Shown here one piece after another: positions 50,876 to 60,439 of a stretch of 64,000 nt of DNA; position 1 is the first letter of the stretch; each line of letters opens with the position of its first letter. Where the stretch lies: assembly GCF_016908595.1 (NCBI RefSeq), contig NZ_JAFBEC010000009.1:109203-173202 (forward strand). The letters are read 5' to 3'. The notes below the pieces were generated by a model. That model was given only the letters and a program-made list of their open reading frames with translations. It ran no database searches and had not been told where the DNA came from. The translations under genes and the position numbers were made by a program. The DNA is from Geomicrobium sediminis. GTDB lineage: Bacteria > Bacillota > Bacilli > Bacillales > Marinococcaceae.

Positions 50876-51946
50876 TTGAATGAGACGATGGTAGAAATTA
50901 AACAAGTAACAAAAGCATTTGATGAAGGCATTGCAGTCAATAATCTCAATTTAACCATTCGTGCAAAGGAATTTATTACAATTCTTGGACCGTCTGGGTG
51001 TGGGAAGACGACGACGTTACGGATGATTGCAGGCTTTGAAACACCTACATCAGGTGAGATTTGGCTTTCAGACAAAGAAGTGGGGCGATTAGAGCCGTAT
51101 CAACGCGACGTGAATACCGTCTTTCAAAGCTACTCGCTATTCCCTCACATGACTGTTTTTCAAAATGTCGCTTTTGGGCTCAAGATGAAGAAGATGAAAA
51201 AAGATCAAATTGCAGCAAAAGTGAAAGAAGCACTGGCGCTCGTCCAGCTCGAGTCGTTTGCTGATCGAAGTCCAAAGCAATTAAGTGGTGGTCAACAGCA
51301 ACGGGTCGCCATCGCAAGAGCGATCGTTAATGATCCGAAAGTGTTATTGCTCGATGAGCCACTCGGTGCGCTTGATTTGAAATTACGCAAACAAATGCAA
51401 TTGGAATTAAAACAATTGCAACAACGCTTAGGGATTACGTTTGTTTATGTCACGCATGATCAAGAAGAAGCGTTAACGATGTCAGATCGAATCGTTGTCA
51501 TGAATAAAGGTGAAATTGAACAGCTAGGGACGCCTCAAGAAATCTACGAACATCCACGAACACCATTTGTAGCAAGCTTCATTGGTGAAGCCAATGTATT
51601 ATCGGGTGAGGTGCAAGAAGTTCAAGTTGACCACGTTGTTGTTGCAATCGGAGACATGTTTGTGATCGCTAATCATAATCCAGACGTGAAAAAGGGAGAT
51701 GAGATTCTTTTTTCAATTCGTCCTGAGAACGTTCAATTCTATGAGTCTAATGCGACACCGTTTACTGTATCAGCAACGTTACAAGAAATCATCTACGCCG
51801 GTGCGATTATTAAATTTATATGTGAAACAACGAGTGGGCAACGATTAATCGTTCAAGCTAGTGGCGATCGGTTGCGTACAGTAAAAGAGGGAGATGAGAT
51901 GATTATTGGTTGGGATGCGAAGCATGCGATCGTATTGTCGGCGTAA
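50876..51946 (+). CDS. potA: Polyamine ABC transporter ATPase PotA
   Basis: The 356-residue ATP-binding subunit with Walker [14 protein letters not shown] (near residue 45), signature [14 protein letters not shown], Walker [13 protein letters not shown] and a C-terminal TOBE domain (about residues 270-350). The TTG at 50876 is the likely start, eight bases after AAGGGAG; the frame is open through the end of potD, with no better start. It powers polyamine import with PotC and PotB downstream. Confidence 0.94.
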   Translation: MNETMVEIKQVTKAFDEGIAVNNLNLTIRAKEFITILGPSGCGKTTTLRMIAGFETPTSGEIWLSDKEVGRLEPYQRDVNTVFQSYSLFPHMTVFQNVAFGLKMKKMKKDQIAAKVKEALALVQLESFADRSPKQLSGGQQQRVAIARAIVNDPKVLLLDEPLGALDLKLRKQMQLELKQLQQRLGITFVYVTHDQEEALTMSDRIVVMNKGEIEQLGTPQEIYEHPRTPFVASFIGEANVLSGEVQEVQVDHVVVAIGDMFVIANHNPDVKKGDEILFSIRPENVQFYESNATPFTVSATLQEIIYAGAIIKFICETTSGQRLIVQASGDRLRTVKEGDEMIIGWDAKHAIVLSA

Positions 51947-51964
51947 GAATAGCGGGTGTGGACA

Positions 51965-52762
51965 ATGAGAAAAAAGACGAAAATTATACTCGGTATTTTC
52001 TCAGTTATGGTGTTTTTGTTTTTTTACATACCTTTGTTTGTAGTGATGGCATTCTCATTTAACGATTCGAGTGTAGGTACGGTATGGACGGGATTTACAA
52101 CGCAGTGGTATGAATCACTCTTTTCTAATCGACAAATTCTAAGTGCCGTGCAAAATAGTCTTTATATTGCTGTTGTTACGACCATTATCTCGACGATCCT
52201 CGGTACGTTAGCAGCGATTGCTCTGTATCACTATAACTTCCCGGGCAAGCGATTTTTGAATGTAATCTTCTACATTCCAGTGGCGATGCCTGAAATTGTT
52301 GTCGGCATATCATTGCTCGCGCTTTATGCGATGGTCGGAATGACTCTAGGCTTAAATACGGTCTTTCCGGGTCACGTTGTTATGGCGACTTCCTTTGTTA
52401 TGCTCGTTGTTATGGCACGGTTACATGGATTTGATCCTGCGATGGAAGAGGCTGCTAAAGACTTGGGCGCAAACAAATGGCAAACATTTTGGCGTGTTAC
52501 ATTTCCGCTGATTTTTCCTGGAGTACTGGCAGCGTCATTGCTCGCGTTTACGATTTCACTTGATGAATTTGTAGTTGCGTTTTTCACAACAGGCCCTGGT
52601 TCTAATACATTACCTGTTCTTATTTACTCAATGGTTCGACGTGGCGTCTCTCCTGAAATTAACGCCTTATCGACGATTATGCTTATCTTTATCGTCATTG
52701 TCGTCCTCATTGTTGGACGAGTACTCATTCAAATTCAATCAAGAGGGGGAGATCGTCCATGA
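51965..52762 (+). CDS. potC: Polyamine ABC transporter permease PotC
   Basis: A 265-residue permease with six membrane helices and the EAA loop EEAAKDLGANKWQTFWRVTFP, split in the family between two helices, which contacts the ATPase. MPEIVVGISLL is typical of PotC. The ATG at 51965 is preferred; a GTG at 51956 is possible. Its end overlaps potB by four bases (ATGA). Confidence 0.92.
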   Translation: MRKKTKIILGIFSVMVFLFFYIPLFVVMAFSFNDSSVGTVWTGFTTQWYESLFSNRQILSAVQNSLYIAVVTTIISTILGTLAAIALYHYNFPGKRFLNVIFYIPVAMPEIVVGISLLALYAMVGMTLGLNTVFPGHVVMATSFVMLVVMARLHGFDPAMEEAAKDLGANKWQTFWRVTFPLIFPGVLAASLLAFTISLDEFVVAFFTTGPGSNTLPVLIYSMVRRGVSPEINALSTIMLIFIVIVVLIVGRVLIQIQSRGGDRP

Positions 52763-53607
52763 AACCGATTCGGAATGCTTACGCTCTCCTTTCTCCAGCG
52801 ATTGTCTGGTTAACACTCTTTTTAGTCGTTCCGGTGGCACTGATTACAGTGATCAGTTTCTCAACAGATGGTGGATACGGTCTCATTATTTATGAGTTTA
52901 GCTTAGATGCTTACATTCAAGCTTTTGATCCATTTTATTTACAGATTATTTGGCAATCGGTCGTGTGGGCATTTGTCTCCACCGTTATTTGTTTAGTCGT
53001 AGGCTATCCGTTTGCTTACTTTATTGCTCATTCAGGTAAATGGAAGAATATCTTGTTAATTCTCGTTATGATTCCTTTTTGGAGTAACTTGTTAATTCGT
53101 CTATATGCGTGGGTCATTTTATTAAATAATGAAGGGGTGATTAATCAATTCTTGCTATCAATTGGCTTGATCTCAGAGCCAATCACAATGTTATATACTC
53201 CATTTTCAATTGTCGTTGGGATGGTTTATGGGTTTTTGCCGTTTATGATCTTGCCAATTTATGCGTCAATTGAGCAGTTAGATCGAAGGTATCTAGAAGC
53301 TGCAGAAGATTTGGGAGCAGGTCCTGTTTCAACGTTTTTGCGTGTAACATTGCCGATTACGATGCCTGGGGTGATTGCAGGTGTATTTATGACATTTATT
53401 CCGGCAGTTAGTGTTTTTGTGATTACGGACTTACTCACAGGAAACCGCTTAGTCATGATCGGAAATGTGATTCGTGACGCTTTCGTCGTTGAAATGAATT
53501 GGCAGTTAGGTTCTGCGCTATCCATCTTACTCATGGCGCTCGTATTATTGTCTGTATTAATTTTCACACGCTTTACGTCTAGTCGATCAAAGAAAGCGAC
53601 ACGTTAA
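52759..53607 (+). CDS. potB: Polyamine ABC transporter permease PotB
   Basis: A 282-residue permease with six helices, related to PotC. LLIRLYAWVILLNNEGVIN is the PotB signature in the middle, and the EAA motif is LEAAEDLGAGPVSTFLRVTLP (its first glutamates contact PotA). GAGGGGG precedes the ATG inside potC. An oxidase gene follows 28 bases later, without a terminator. Confidence 0.92.
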   Translation: MKPIRNAYALLSPAIVWLTLFLVVPVALITVISFSTDGGYGLIIYEFSLDAYIQAFDPFYLQIIWQSVVWAFVSTVICLVVGYPFAYFIAHSGKWKNILLILVMIPFWSNLLIRLYAWVILLNNEGVINQFLLSIGLISEPITMLYTPFSIVVGMVYGFLPFMILPIYASIEQLDRRYLEAAEDLGAGPVSTFLRVTLPITMPGVIAGVFMTFIPAVSVFVITDLLTGNRLVMIGNVIRDAFVVEMNWQLGSALSILLMALVLLSVLIFTRFTSSRSKKATR

Positions 53608-53635
53608 CACATCGTTTAATCTAGGAGATGGAAAT

Positions 53636-54907
53636 ATGGAAACTTTATCAATGTGGGAAGCAACATCAACACAGCGCCTACATCGCACATCGTTAGATCA
53701 AGATGTATCGACAGATGTTGTCATAATTGGTGCAGGTTATACAGGGTTATCGACCGCCTACCATTTGCAAAAGCAAGGCATTCAGACGGTTGTTCTCGAG
53801 CAGAGTTATGTCGGCTCTGGAGCGAGTGGTCGAAATGGGGGTGAAGTGTTAACGGGTTATCACGGTTCAATGAAGCATTGGATGGAGAAAAAGGGAGAAC
53901 AGGCGGCAAAGGAAATGTTCCAACTATCATTAGATGCGATTAACCTCGTGGAACAAATCATTCGCGAACAAAACATCCAATGTGACTTCAAGCGTAATGG
54001 TGATTTCTATGCGGCTTATAAAGAAGCAGATTTAGATGCGATGAAAGCCGAACAAGAAGTGCTACACAAGCACTTTGATCATACAGTAGAGATCGTTGAA
54101 CGAAACGAACTTCGAAACGAACTTGCGACATCGTTTTACGTCGGAGGAAGGGTAGATCCAAAAAGCGCTCACTTTCATCCGTTTAACTATGCGGTCGGTC
54201 TTGCAAAAGCCGTCGAAGGGCACGGAGGAACGATTTTTGAACGTACGGAAGCTTTAGCCATCAAGCGTTCGAAACAACAAGTCGTCATTAAAACTGAGAA
54301 GGGCACGGTGACGGCAAAGGAACTCGTCATTGCCACGAATGGCTATGCTGGACCCTTGCATAAAACGATTCAAAGATCGGTCGTCCCGGTTGAAAGCATT
54401 ATGATTGCTACAGAACCACTGCCAGAAAAGCTCGTAGAAAAGCTAATTGTACATGATCGTGCCGTTGCTGATTCTAAGAACCTCTTATATTATTTCAGGC
54501 GTACGGCAGACAATCGACTTGCTTTTGGAGGGTCAGGAAGAAGCTCATCAAAACGAGATCAAAAGCGATTGTTCGAAAATTTACACAAAGGAATGTTGAC
54601 GGTTTTCCCACAATTGTATGATCGCAAGATTGCATTCGAATGGGGCGGGAAAGTTGCATTTACGACTGAAAAGTTGCCTTACATCGGTCAATTAGACGAT
54701 GGAACATATTATGCGTTTGGTTATGCAGGACATGGTGCTGCAATGTCTTCAATGCTCGGTAAACAACTAGCTGAAGCCATTTATTCTCATACGCCCGTGT
54801 CCATTCCGCTAGCGAAACGCCAATTGCAGACGATTCCATTCCATCAACACTATCAAAAAGGGATTTCATTGATGAAGTTTTATTATAAGCATCAAGATCG
54901 TCGCTAA
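53636..54907 (+). CDS. FAD-dependent amine oxidase/dehydrogenase (DAO family, PuuB-like)
   Basis: A 423-residue flavoprotein of the D-amino-acid-oxidase fold, resembling gamma-glutamylputrescine oxidase PuuB and YurR. The FAD motif VIIGAGYTGLSTAYHLQ is at about residues 32-48, GSGASGRNGGEV follows, and the C-terminal WGGKVAFTTEKLPYIGQL and YAFGYAGHGAAMS complete the FAD site. GGAGATG precedes the ATG. Lying directly after the polyamine transporter genes, it probably oxidises an imported amine. No gamma-glutamylputrescine synthetase (PuuA) gene is adjacent, so the direct substrate may be another secondary amine. Confidence 0.85.
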   Translation: METLSMWEATSTQRLHRTSLDQDVSTDVVIIGAGYTGLSTAYHLQKQGIQTVVLEQSYVGSGASGRNGGEVLTGYHGSMKHWMEKKGEQAAKEMFQLSLDAINLVEQIIREQNIQCDFKRNGDFYAAYKEADLDAMKAEQEVLHKHFDHTVEIVERNELRNELATSFYVGGRVDPKSAHFHPFNYAVGLAKAVEGHGGTIFERTEALAIKRSKQQVVIKTEKGTVTAKELVIATNGYAGPLHKTIQRSVVPVESIMIATEPLPEKLVEKLIVHDRAVADSKNLLYYFRRTADNRLAFGGSGRSSSKRDQKRLFENLHKGMLTVFPQLYDRKIAFEWGGKVAFTTEKLPYIGQLDDGTYYAFGYAGHGAAMSSMLGKQLAEAIYSHTPVSIPLAKRQLQTIPFHQHYQKGISLMKFYYKHQDRR

Positions 54908-54930
54908 ATCTGAAAAGAGGAAGGATAATC

Positions 54931-55566
54931 ATGCTTAAAACAGAATCGTTGGATGAACCGTTAATACGAGCAATGAAACCGAATGATATTATAGATGTCG
55001 CAGCATTAGCTGCAAAGGGATTCGGGAACGAACAGATTGTATTCAAAGAAAAGCATTATGAAAAGCACCTTGAGCATTTTCCAAACGGTCAGTTTGTTGC
55101 GGAATTAGAAGGGAAGATTGTCGGTTCTTGTTCGAGTCTCATCGTGGATATGAGTGATTATGCGAAACAGCATACAATATCAGAGATTACGGGTAATGGC
55201 TATTTCCACAATCATAACGGTGATGGAACCCATCTTTACGGTGCAGATGTAGTGGTTCATCCGTCGTATCGTGGACGTAAAATTGGACATCGTCTCTATG
55301 AACAACGGAGACAGCTATGTAGAAAGTTAGGGCTAAAAGGGATTATGTTCGGTGGACGAATCCCTCACTATCATCGCTATGCTCAAGAGTTGTCTGCGGA
55401 GGAATACTGTCAGCGAGTCATTAATGGAGACTTACAAGACCCGGTGATGAGCTTTCAACTAGGGCAAGGCTTTCAATTTCAAAGAGTGCTTGAAGGATAT
55501 TTGCCAAAGGACCATGAGTCTTTAGAATACGCAACGTTAATGGAATGGAAGAATACAGACGCGTAA
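54931..55566 (+). CDS. GNAT-family acetyltransferase
   Basis: A 211-residue GNAT protein: DVVVHPSYRGRKIGHRLYEQRR is motif A (R-G-x-K-I-G) and GIMFGGRIPHYHRYA the following strand. The extension with SAEEYCQRVINGDLQDPVMSF resembles the GNAT module found fused to nitrilases (YhcX-type) in bacilli. It is the last gene of the amine run, 23 bases after the oxidase gene, and may acetylate an amine or product. AGAGGAAGG precedes the ATG. Confidence 0.82.
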   Translation: MLKTESLDEPLIRAMKPNDIIDVAALAAKGFGNEQIVFKEKHYEKHLEHFPNGQFVAELEGKIVGSCSSLIVDMSDYAKQHTISEITGNGYFHNHNGDGTHLYGADVVVHPSYRGRKIGHRLYEQRRQLCRKLGLKGIMFGGRIPHYHRYAQELSAEEYCQRVINGDLQDPVMSFQLGQGFQFQRVLEGYLPKDHESLEYATLMEWKNTDA

Positions 55567-55592
55567 AAAAAGGGAAGCCATCGGCTTCCCTT
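55564..55592. terminator. Terminator between the acetyltransferase and Spo0E-type genes
   Basis: AAGGGAAGCC (55570-55579) pairs with GGCTTCCCTT (55583-55592) around ATC. Leftward it runs into TTTTTTT, so it serves the Spo0E-type gene best, and may also stop the rightward transcript. Confidence 0.8.
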
Positions 55593-55601
55593 AAAAAATT
55601 C

Positions 55602-55760
55602 CTAATTCTTCTTCACAATCAGGAATTCATAAATTAATTGATCTAATTCTCTGGATTTCTCTAGTACGTCGGGGTTATTCAGGCCCTTCTCTTGGGCAAG
55701 TGTGTTCATTTCATTACGGAGTAGGTCGATGTTGTTCGTTACTTGTACGAGTGGTTGCAT
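55602..55760 (-). CDS. Spo0E-like aspartyl-phosphate phosphatase
   Basis: A 52-residue protein matching the Spo0E family: a helical hairpin with the signature SRELDQLIYEF (residues 36-46), which places the catalytic Asp and Arg for removing phosphate from Spo0A~P. AAGGGGGG lies six bases before the ATG, and a strong terminator follows. Members delay or prevent sporulation in response to growth signals, so this gene is good evidence of an endospore-forming host. It stands alone in the leftward direction. Confidence 0.85.
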   Translation of the reverse strand: MQPLVQVTNNIDLLRNEMNTLAQEKGLNNPDVLEKSRELDQLIYEFLIVKKN

Positions 55761-56142
55761 CCGGTTCCCCCCTTAAAGAAAAAATCTCTAGCAGAGAAAT
55801 TAAGATAAGTACGAGTACTATTACGTACATATTACCCGTTAAATAGCATAATTGAAACCAAAATTATTGCAATTTTAGTGAATTTTTTTACTAAACTCGT
55901 TTCCCCCTTGCTTTATAGCGGTTCTTTAGATCGAATATAAACATAAAAGCGTAAGCTTTTTACTTGTATGGATGAAAATTTGAGGAAAAATGAAGCGATC
56001 AGAGTCACGTTGCCTTAGCTATTCGATAACACATGCATTATGCATATATACATACTAAATGAGAGTTTTCCCTTGCTGAATCAAGTTTTGTTTGGCATAT
56101 AATTTGCAGTTTACTTAGGAAAAGGTATAAGGGGGAAACATC
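55761..56142. other. Control region between the Spo0E-type and NhaC-like genes
   Basis: This 382-base divergent gap is A/T-rich and holds no ORF I can support. Landmarks are the inverted repeats AAAAGC-GTAA-GCTTTT (55945-55960) and ATGCAT-T-ATGCAT (56033-56045), followed by the -24/-12 promoter (56092-56108). The inverted repeats lie roughly 130 and 50 bases upstream of the -24 box, which is where enhancer sites of sigma-54 activators are found. Confidence 0.5.
56092..56108 (+). promoter_or_regulatory. Sigma-54 (-24/-12) promoter for the NhaC-like gene
   Basis: TTGGCATATAATTTGCA has the invariant GG (56094-56095) and GC (56106-56107) separated by exactly ten bases, and matches TGGCAC-N5-TTGCA but for one base. 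The transcript would start about 56119, some 24 bases before the TTG start. A TATAAT (56098-56103) inside it could act as a SigA -10, but its candidate -35 (TTGCTG) is 19 bases away. Confidence 0.65.
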
Positions 56143-57486
56143 TTGGAGTATGGAATCATGTCAGTTATACCCATTCTCATTTTAATTGTGGGCATTATCG
56201 TTACGAAGCGATTACAGGAAATGCTCATATTATCGGTATTTGTATCAGCGTTACTACTCTATGGGACAGGTTTTTTTACTGGGTTCATTGAACTCCTGTA
56301 TATGGCGATGGCAAGTGATACGTTTCAATTTCTTGTGTTGATTATTTTTGGATTTGGTGCGATGATTGCTATTTTTGAGAAGTCAGGGTCGTTGCTTGGG
56401 TTCGGGAGTACGTTAGCGAGATTCGCGACAACTCCTAAGAAGAGTCTATTAACGACGTGGTTTCTCGGTTTAATTATATTTATTGATGATTATCTGAATG
56501 CATTAGCTGTGTCGTCCTCCATGAGAAGCATTACCGACAAGAAGCTAGTGCCCCGTGAACATTTAGCATATACCGTCAATGCCACTGGTGCATGCATTTG
56601 TGTGCTAGTACCATTTACAAGCTGGTCAGCTTTTGCAGTTGGTGTTGTGAATGATTATAATCTCGGATTTTTAGATTATGTTGCAGCGATTCCGTTCATG
56701 TTCTATCCGCTTGCTGCAGTCATTATTGCATTGCTTCTAGCTGTAGGGCTCTTACCGAAAGTAGGGCTAATGAAAAAAGCTTATGAACGTGTGGAACAAG
56801 GTGGTCCGACGATGCCTGAGGAAAAAGGTTCGGCAATTGTTAAAGCTACGATCAATACGGATGTAAAGAAATCAAGCCCGTTAAATTTCATTATTCCAAT
56901 TATCGTTCTAGTGATTGTTATGATGTACTTTGATAATGATCTCATACACGGAATCATTGCGGCGCTCGTCGTTCAAGCAATCATGTACATATCGCAAAGA
57001 ATCATGACACCGACTCAGTTCATGACCAACTTTGGAGAAGGTCTGACAACGATGACGACGCTTGCGTTTATAATTCTTCTCGCATTAGCGCTCGGTGAAG
57101 GAAATCGAGAGCTCGGTTTATCTGAATATATGATTGAAGTGTTCACGGTTTTCATATCGCCTCAATTACTACCTTTAATCGCCTTTTTGGCGTGTGGATT
57201 TATTGCGTTTATTACAGGGAATTTCTGGGCGTTAATCGTACTAGTTGCTCCAATCTTTATGCCTTTGTCGTTTGAGATGGGTGTGAATCCGTCCTTAATG
57301 ATTGCAGCGATTATGTCAGGGGTTGCTCTCGGTAGTCAGGCGTGTTTTTATTCAGATGCCATTTTTATGACCTCTGCCGGGACAGGTGTATCCCCAGTAT
57401 TGCAAGTACGAACGATTATGCCTTACGTAGTGTTAGGGGTCATCATCGCGACATTGTTATTCCTAGGTGCAGGCTTTATTTTCTAG
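56143..57486 (+). CDS. NhaC-family Na+/H+ antiporter-like carrier
   Basis: A 447-residue membrane protein with about 11-12 helices, of the NhaC superfamily (Na+/H+ antiporters and Na+-linked organic-acid or amino-acid carriers such as MleN). IIFIDDYLNALAVSSSMR with its Asp pair and NATGACICVLVPFTSWSAFA are the family hallmarks; GFIAFITGNFWALIVLVAPIF is in the second half. The start is TTG 56143 with GGGGG seven bases upstream. It has a sigma-54-type promoter and lies next to the gab genes, so it might carry a nitrogen-rich substrate such as GABA rather than only Na+ and H+. Confidence 0.85.
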   Translation: MEYGIMSVIPILILIVGIIVTKRLQEMLILSVFVSALLLYGTGFFTGFIELLYMAMASDTFQFLVLIIFGFGAMIAIFEKSGSLLGFGSTLARFATTPKKSLLTTWFLGLIIFIDDYLNALAVSSSMRSITDKKLVPREHLAYTVNATGACICVLVPFTSWSAFAVGVVNDYNLGFLDYVAAIPFMFYPLAAVIIALLLAVGLLPKVGLMKKAYERVEQGGPTMPEEKGSAIVKATINTDVKKSSPLNFIIPIIVLVIVMMYFDNDLIHGIIAALVVQAIMYISQRIMTPTQFMTNFGEGLTTMTTLAFIILLALALGEGNRELGLSEYMIEVFTVFISPQLLPLIAFLACGFIAFITGNFWALIVLVAPIFMPLSFEMGVNPSLMIAAIMSGVALGSQACFYSDAIFMTSAGTGVSPVLQVRTIMPYVVLGVIIATLLFLGAGFIF

Positions 57487-57572
57487 TACTTCGTTTGATG
57501 AAGACAAGCGTTTCGCAATAGGTGAAGCTAGGGAGAGGTATGATTGCGAAGAAACGTGGATCCAATTAAGAA

Positions 57573-57600
57573 GAAGCCCAGATCATATGATCTGGGCTTC
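57573..57600. terminator. Bidirectional terminator between nhaC-like and gabD
   Basis: GAAGCCCAGATCAT and its exact complement form a 28-base perfect palindrome between the convergent genes. The flanks are only moderately T-rich. Confidence 0.75.
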
Positions 57601-57612
57601 GTACACACTCTA

Positions 57613-59010
57613 TTAGAGTCCAATCGATAGATACTTCGTCTCGAGGTATCCTTCGATTCCTTCAGGGCCACCTTCGCGACCGATTCCACTTTCTTTCATT
57701 CCTCCAAACGGAGCTTGTACAGCAGACGGACCACCGTCATTCCAGCCGATAATCCCGTAATCTAAGTTTTCGGCAATGTAGAGTCCACGACGGTAATTCT
57801 CTGTAAAGTAGTAAGCAGCTAAGCCGAATGGTGTATCGTTGGCAATCGCGATTGCATCGTCAATTGACGTAAAGGTCGTAATCGGTGCAACGGGACCGAA
57901 GGTTTCTTCATGCATGATCGTCATCTCATCCGTTACGCCGTCAAGAACGGTTGGATGCACGAAGTAGGTTCCTTTTTCCTCGTCTTGATCAAAAGAACCA
58001 CCTACGAGTATGCTTGCACCTTTTTCTTTTGCGTCGTTAATTTGGCTAACAATTTTATCGAATCCGTTTTTGTTAATGATCGGGCCGATGTCTGTTGTGG
58101 GATTCGTACCGATGCCGACTTCTAGTGATTTAACTTCTGCAGCTAATTTGGACGCAAACTCGTCTTTAATCGCTTCGTGAACGATAAGGCGATTTGCGCA
58201 AATGCACGTTTGCCCCGCATTGCGATATTTCGATGCAACGGTTTGCTTAACTGCAAGATCAAGGTTTGCATCTTCATCAATAATTAATGGCGCATGACCA
58301 CCAAGTTCCATGGATACTTGTTTAACGGTGGTGGCGCTCTGTTTCATGAGAAGCTTACCGACGTTTGTTGAGCCTGTGAACGTTACTTTCTGAATGATTG
58401 TGCTTTCCGTAAACTGCTTCCCAATCATGACGCTATCGCCGTTCACCACTTGCAAAACGTCTTCAGGAATGCCTGCTTCGTGGCCTAATTCAACGAGTCG
58501 AATGGCAGTAAGTGGTGTGTCTGGGGCCGGTTTAATAATGAAACTACAGCCTGCTGCTAGTGCAGGTGCTGCTTTACGCGTAATCATCGCAGCAGGGAAG
58601 TTCCACGGTGTAATGGCAGCGACAGGACCAACGGCTTGGCGAGTGACGACAATTCGTTTTTCCGTCGAAGAAGCAGGAACGGTTCGACCGTACACACGCT
58701 TTGCTTCTTCAGCGTACCACTCAATATAGCCAGCTCCGTAGACAACTTCGCCTTCAGCTTCTTTTAAAGGCTTACCGTTTTCAGCTGTAATGAGCGCTGC
58801 GAGTTCTGCTTTGTGCTCAAGTATTAAGTTATACCAAGTACGAAGTCGTTTGCTACGATCTTCAGCGGTCGTTTTTGACCAAGTGCGGTAGCCTGCTTCA
58901 GAACGTTCAATCGCTGCTTTAACGTCTTGTTCAGTCTGCAGGGAGATTGTATCTACAATCTCACCTGTGGCTGGGTTTTTGATTTCAATCGTCTTTGTTG
59001 TAACTGTCAT
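57613..59010 (-). CDS. gabD: Succinate-semialdehyde dehydrogenase GabD
   Basis: A 465-residue NAD(P)+-dependent aldehyde dehydrogenase that converts succinate semialdehyde to succinate, the last step of GABA breakdown. [22 protein letters not shown] is the cofactor-binding stretch in outline, ELGGHAPLI contains the general-base Glu, and [11 protein letters not shown] contains the catalytic Cys. I choose ATG 59010 because AAGGAG is eight bases upstream; a GTG at 59019 is too close. It lies 12 bases after gabT, in one operon. Confidence 0.93.
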   Translation of the reverse strand: MTVTTKTIEIKNPATGEIVDTISLQTEQDVKAAIERSEAGYRTWSKTTAEDRSKRLRTWYNLILEHKAELAALITAENGKPLKEAEGEVVYGAGYIEWYAEEAKRVYGRTVPASSTEKRIVVTRQAVGPVAAITPWNFPAAMITRKAAPALAAGCSFIIKPAPDTPLTAIRLVELGHEAGIPEDVLQVVNGDSVMIGKQFTESTIIQKVTFTGSTNVGKLLMKQSATTVKQVSMELGGHAPLIIDEDANLDLAVKQTVASKYRNAGQTCICANRLIVHEAIKDEFASKLAAEVKSLEVGIGTNPTTDIGPIINKNGFDKIVSQINDAKEKGASILVGGSFDQDEEKGTYFVHPTVLDGVTDEMTIMHEETFGPVAPITTFTSIDDAIAIANDTPFGLAAYYFTENYRRGLYIAENLDYGIIGWNDGGPSAVQAPFGGMKESGIGREGGPEGIEGYLETKYLSIGL

Positions 59011-59022
59011 GTATGACACTCC

Positions 59023-60333
59023 TTACGCGTTTTGAAATGCAGCTTGAACGATATCAAGACCTTCTGCAAGTTGCTCATCTGTGATGACGAGTGGGGATAG
59101 GAAGCGTACGACGTTTCCATTCACACCTGCAGTAAGAAGAAGCAATCCATTTTCATTTGCATACTTTGCAATCGCTGCTGTACGCGCTTTATCAGGTGTC
59201 TTCGTTTCGCGATCTGTGACGAGCTCAATGGCCACCATCGCTCCTAAGCGGCGGATTTCCCCGATGCCGTTATCTGTTTTCATCCATTCGTTCGCACGAT
59301 CTTCAATCGTTTGACCGATGTGTTCAGCGCGCTCATTTAATTTTTCTTCTTCAATAATGTCAAGAACAGCAAGTGCTGCGACGCATCCGAGTGGGCTACC
59401 TGCATACGTGCCGCCAAGCTCTCCAGGATCTGCTGCATCAACGATGGCAGAACGACCGACAACACCACTGATTGGAACGCCTGCTCCCATTGATTTCGAG
59501 ACAGTCACTAGGTCTGGAACAATATCGAAGTGTTCAGATGCGAACAATTTACCCGTTCTTGAAAATCCTGTTTGGATTTCATCAGCAACAAAAACGATGC
59601 CATTGTCTTTACAGAATTGAGCGACGTGTTGTACGAAGCGTTTCGGAGGAACGATAAACCCGCCTTCACCTTGTACTGGCTCCATGACAACACAAGCAAC
59701 CGTTTCAGGAGCAACTTGTGATACGAAAAAGTTGTTAAATTCTTCAATGATGAAGTCTGTGTAACGCTCTTCACTCATTTCTTCAGGGCGCTTGTACAGA
59801 TACGGGTAAGGCGCTTGATACACTTCAGGAGCAAAGGGACCGAACCCGAACTTGTAAGGCTTTACTTTACTCGTCATGCTCATCGTCATGTTCGTACGTC
59901 CGTGAAAGGCTCGGTTAAACGTAACGATCGCTTGACGACCAGTGTATTTACGAGCCATTTTAACCGCATTTTCTACGGCTTCAGCACCAGAGTTTAGGAA
60001 CAAGGCTTTTTTCTCGTGATCTCCTGGTGTGAGGTGAGAGAGTTTTTCTGCCAGTTCAATATACGGTGCGTACATCATGACGTTAAACCCAGGGTGAATG
60101 AATTGATCAATTTGCGCTTTGATTGCTTCGTTGACTTTCGGATGATTGTGACCGACGTTAATCGTACCGATTGCCCCTGCGAAATCAATGTACCGGTTGT
60201 CATCTTGGTCGTAAACAATTGCACCTTCACCGTTTGCAGCGATGTTTCGGTTACCGTTTCCAACACCTCGTGCAACGTAACGATCTCGTTTTTCTTGCCA
60301 TTCAGCCGTGCTTACGTTTGTTTGAACTGTCAT
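59023..60333 (-). CDS. gabT: 4-aminobutyrate aminotransferase GabT
   Basis: A 436-residue class III PLP aminotransferase that moves the amino group of GABA to 2-oxoglutarate, giving succinate semialdehyde. LNSGAEAVENAVKMARKYTG, FVADEIQTGFSRTGK (Asp for the PLP pyridine) and TVSKSMGAGVPISGVVG (Schiff-base Lys) are the class III signatures, and GGTYAGSPLGCVAAL is typical of GabT. GGGAGG precedes the ATG. It is divergent from gabR and upstream of gabD. Confidence 0.95.
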   Translation of the reverse strand: MTVQTNVSTAEWQEKRDRYVARGVGNGNRNIAANGEGAIVYDQDDNRYIDFAGAIGTINVGHNHPKVNEAIKAQIDQFIHPGFNVMMYAPYIELAEKLSHLTPGDHEKKALFLNSGAEAVENAVKMARKYTGRQAIVTFNRAFHGRTNMTMSMTSKVKPYKFGFGPFAPEVYQAPYPYLYKRPEEMSEERYTDFIIEEFNNFFVSQVAPETVACVVMEPVQGEGGFIVPPKRFVQHVAQFCKDNGIVFVADEIQTGFSRTGKLFASEHFDIVPDLVTVSKSMGAGVPISGVVGRSAIVDAADPGELGGTYAGSPLGCVAALAVLDIIEEEKLNERAEHIGQTIEDRANEWMKTDNGIGEIRRLGAMVAIELVTDRETKTPDKARTAAIAKYANENGLLLLTAGVNGNVVRFLSPLVITDEQLAEGLDIVQAAFQNA

Positions 60334-60439
60334 GATAAATGCCTCCCATAAGTAGTATTTTCTTTTTATTTTGACTGTATATCTGTAAAATAAAAAGCAC
60401 CAAAAATAAAAATTTGATGGTACCAGATGAGGGGATACG

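Noticed and set aside
60334..60439. GabR operator like that of B. subtilis
   Set aside because: I found TGGTACCA but no pair of ATACCA direct repeats at the known spacing, so the exact site is left open.
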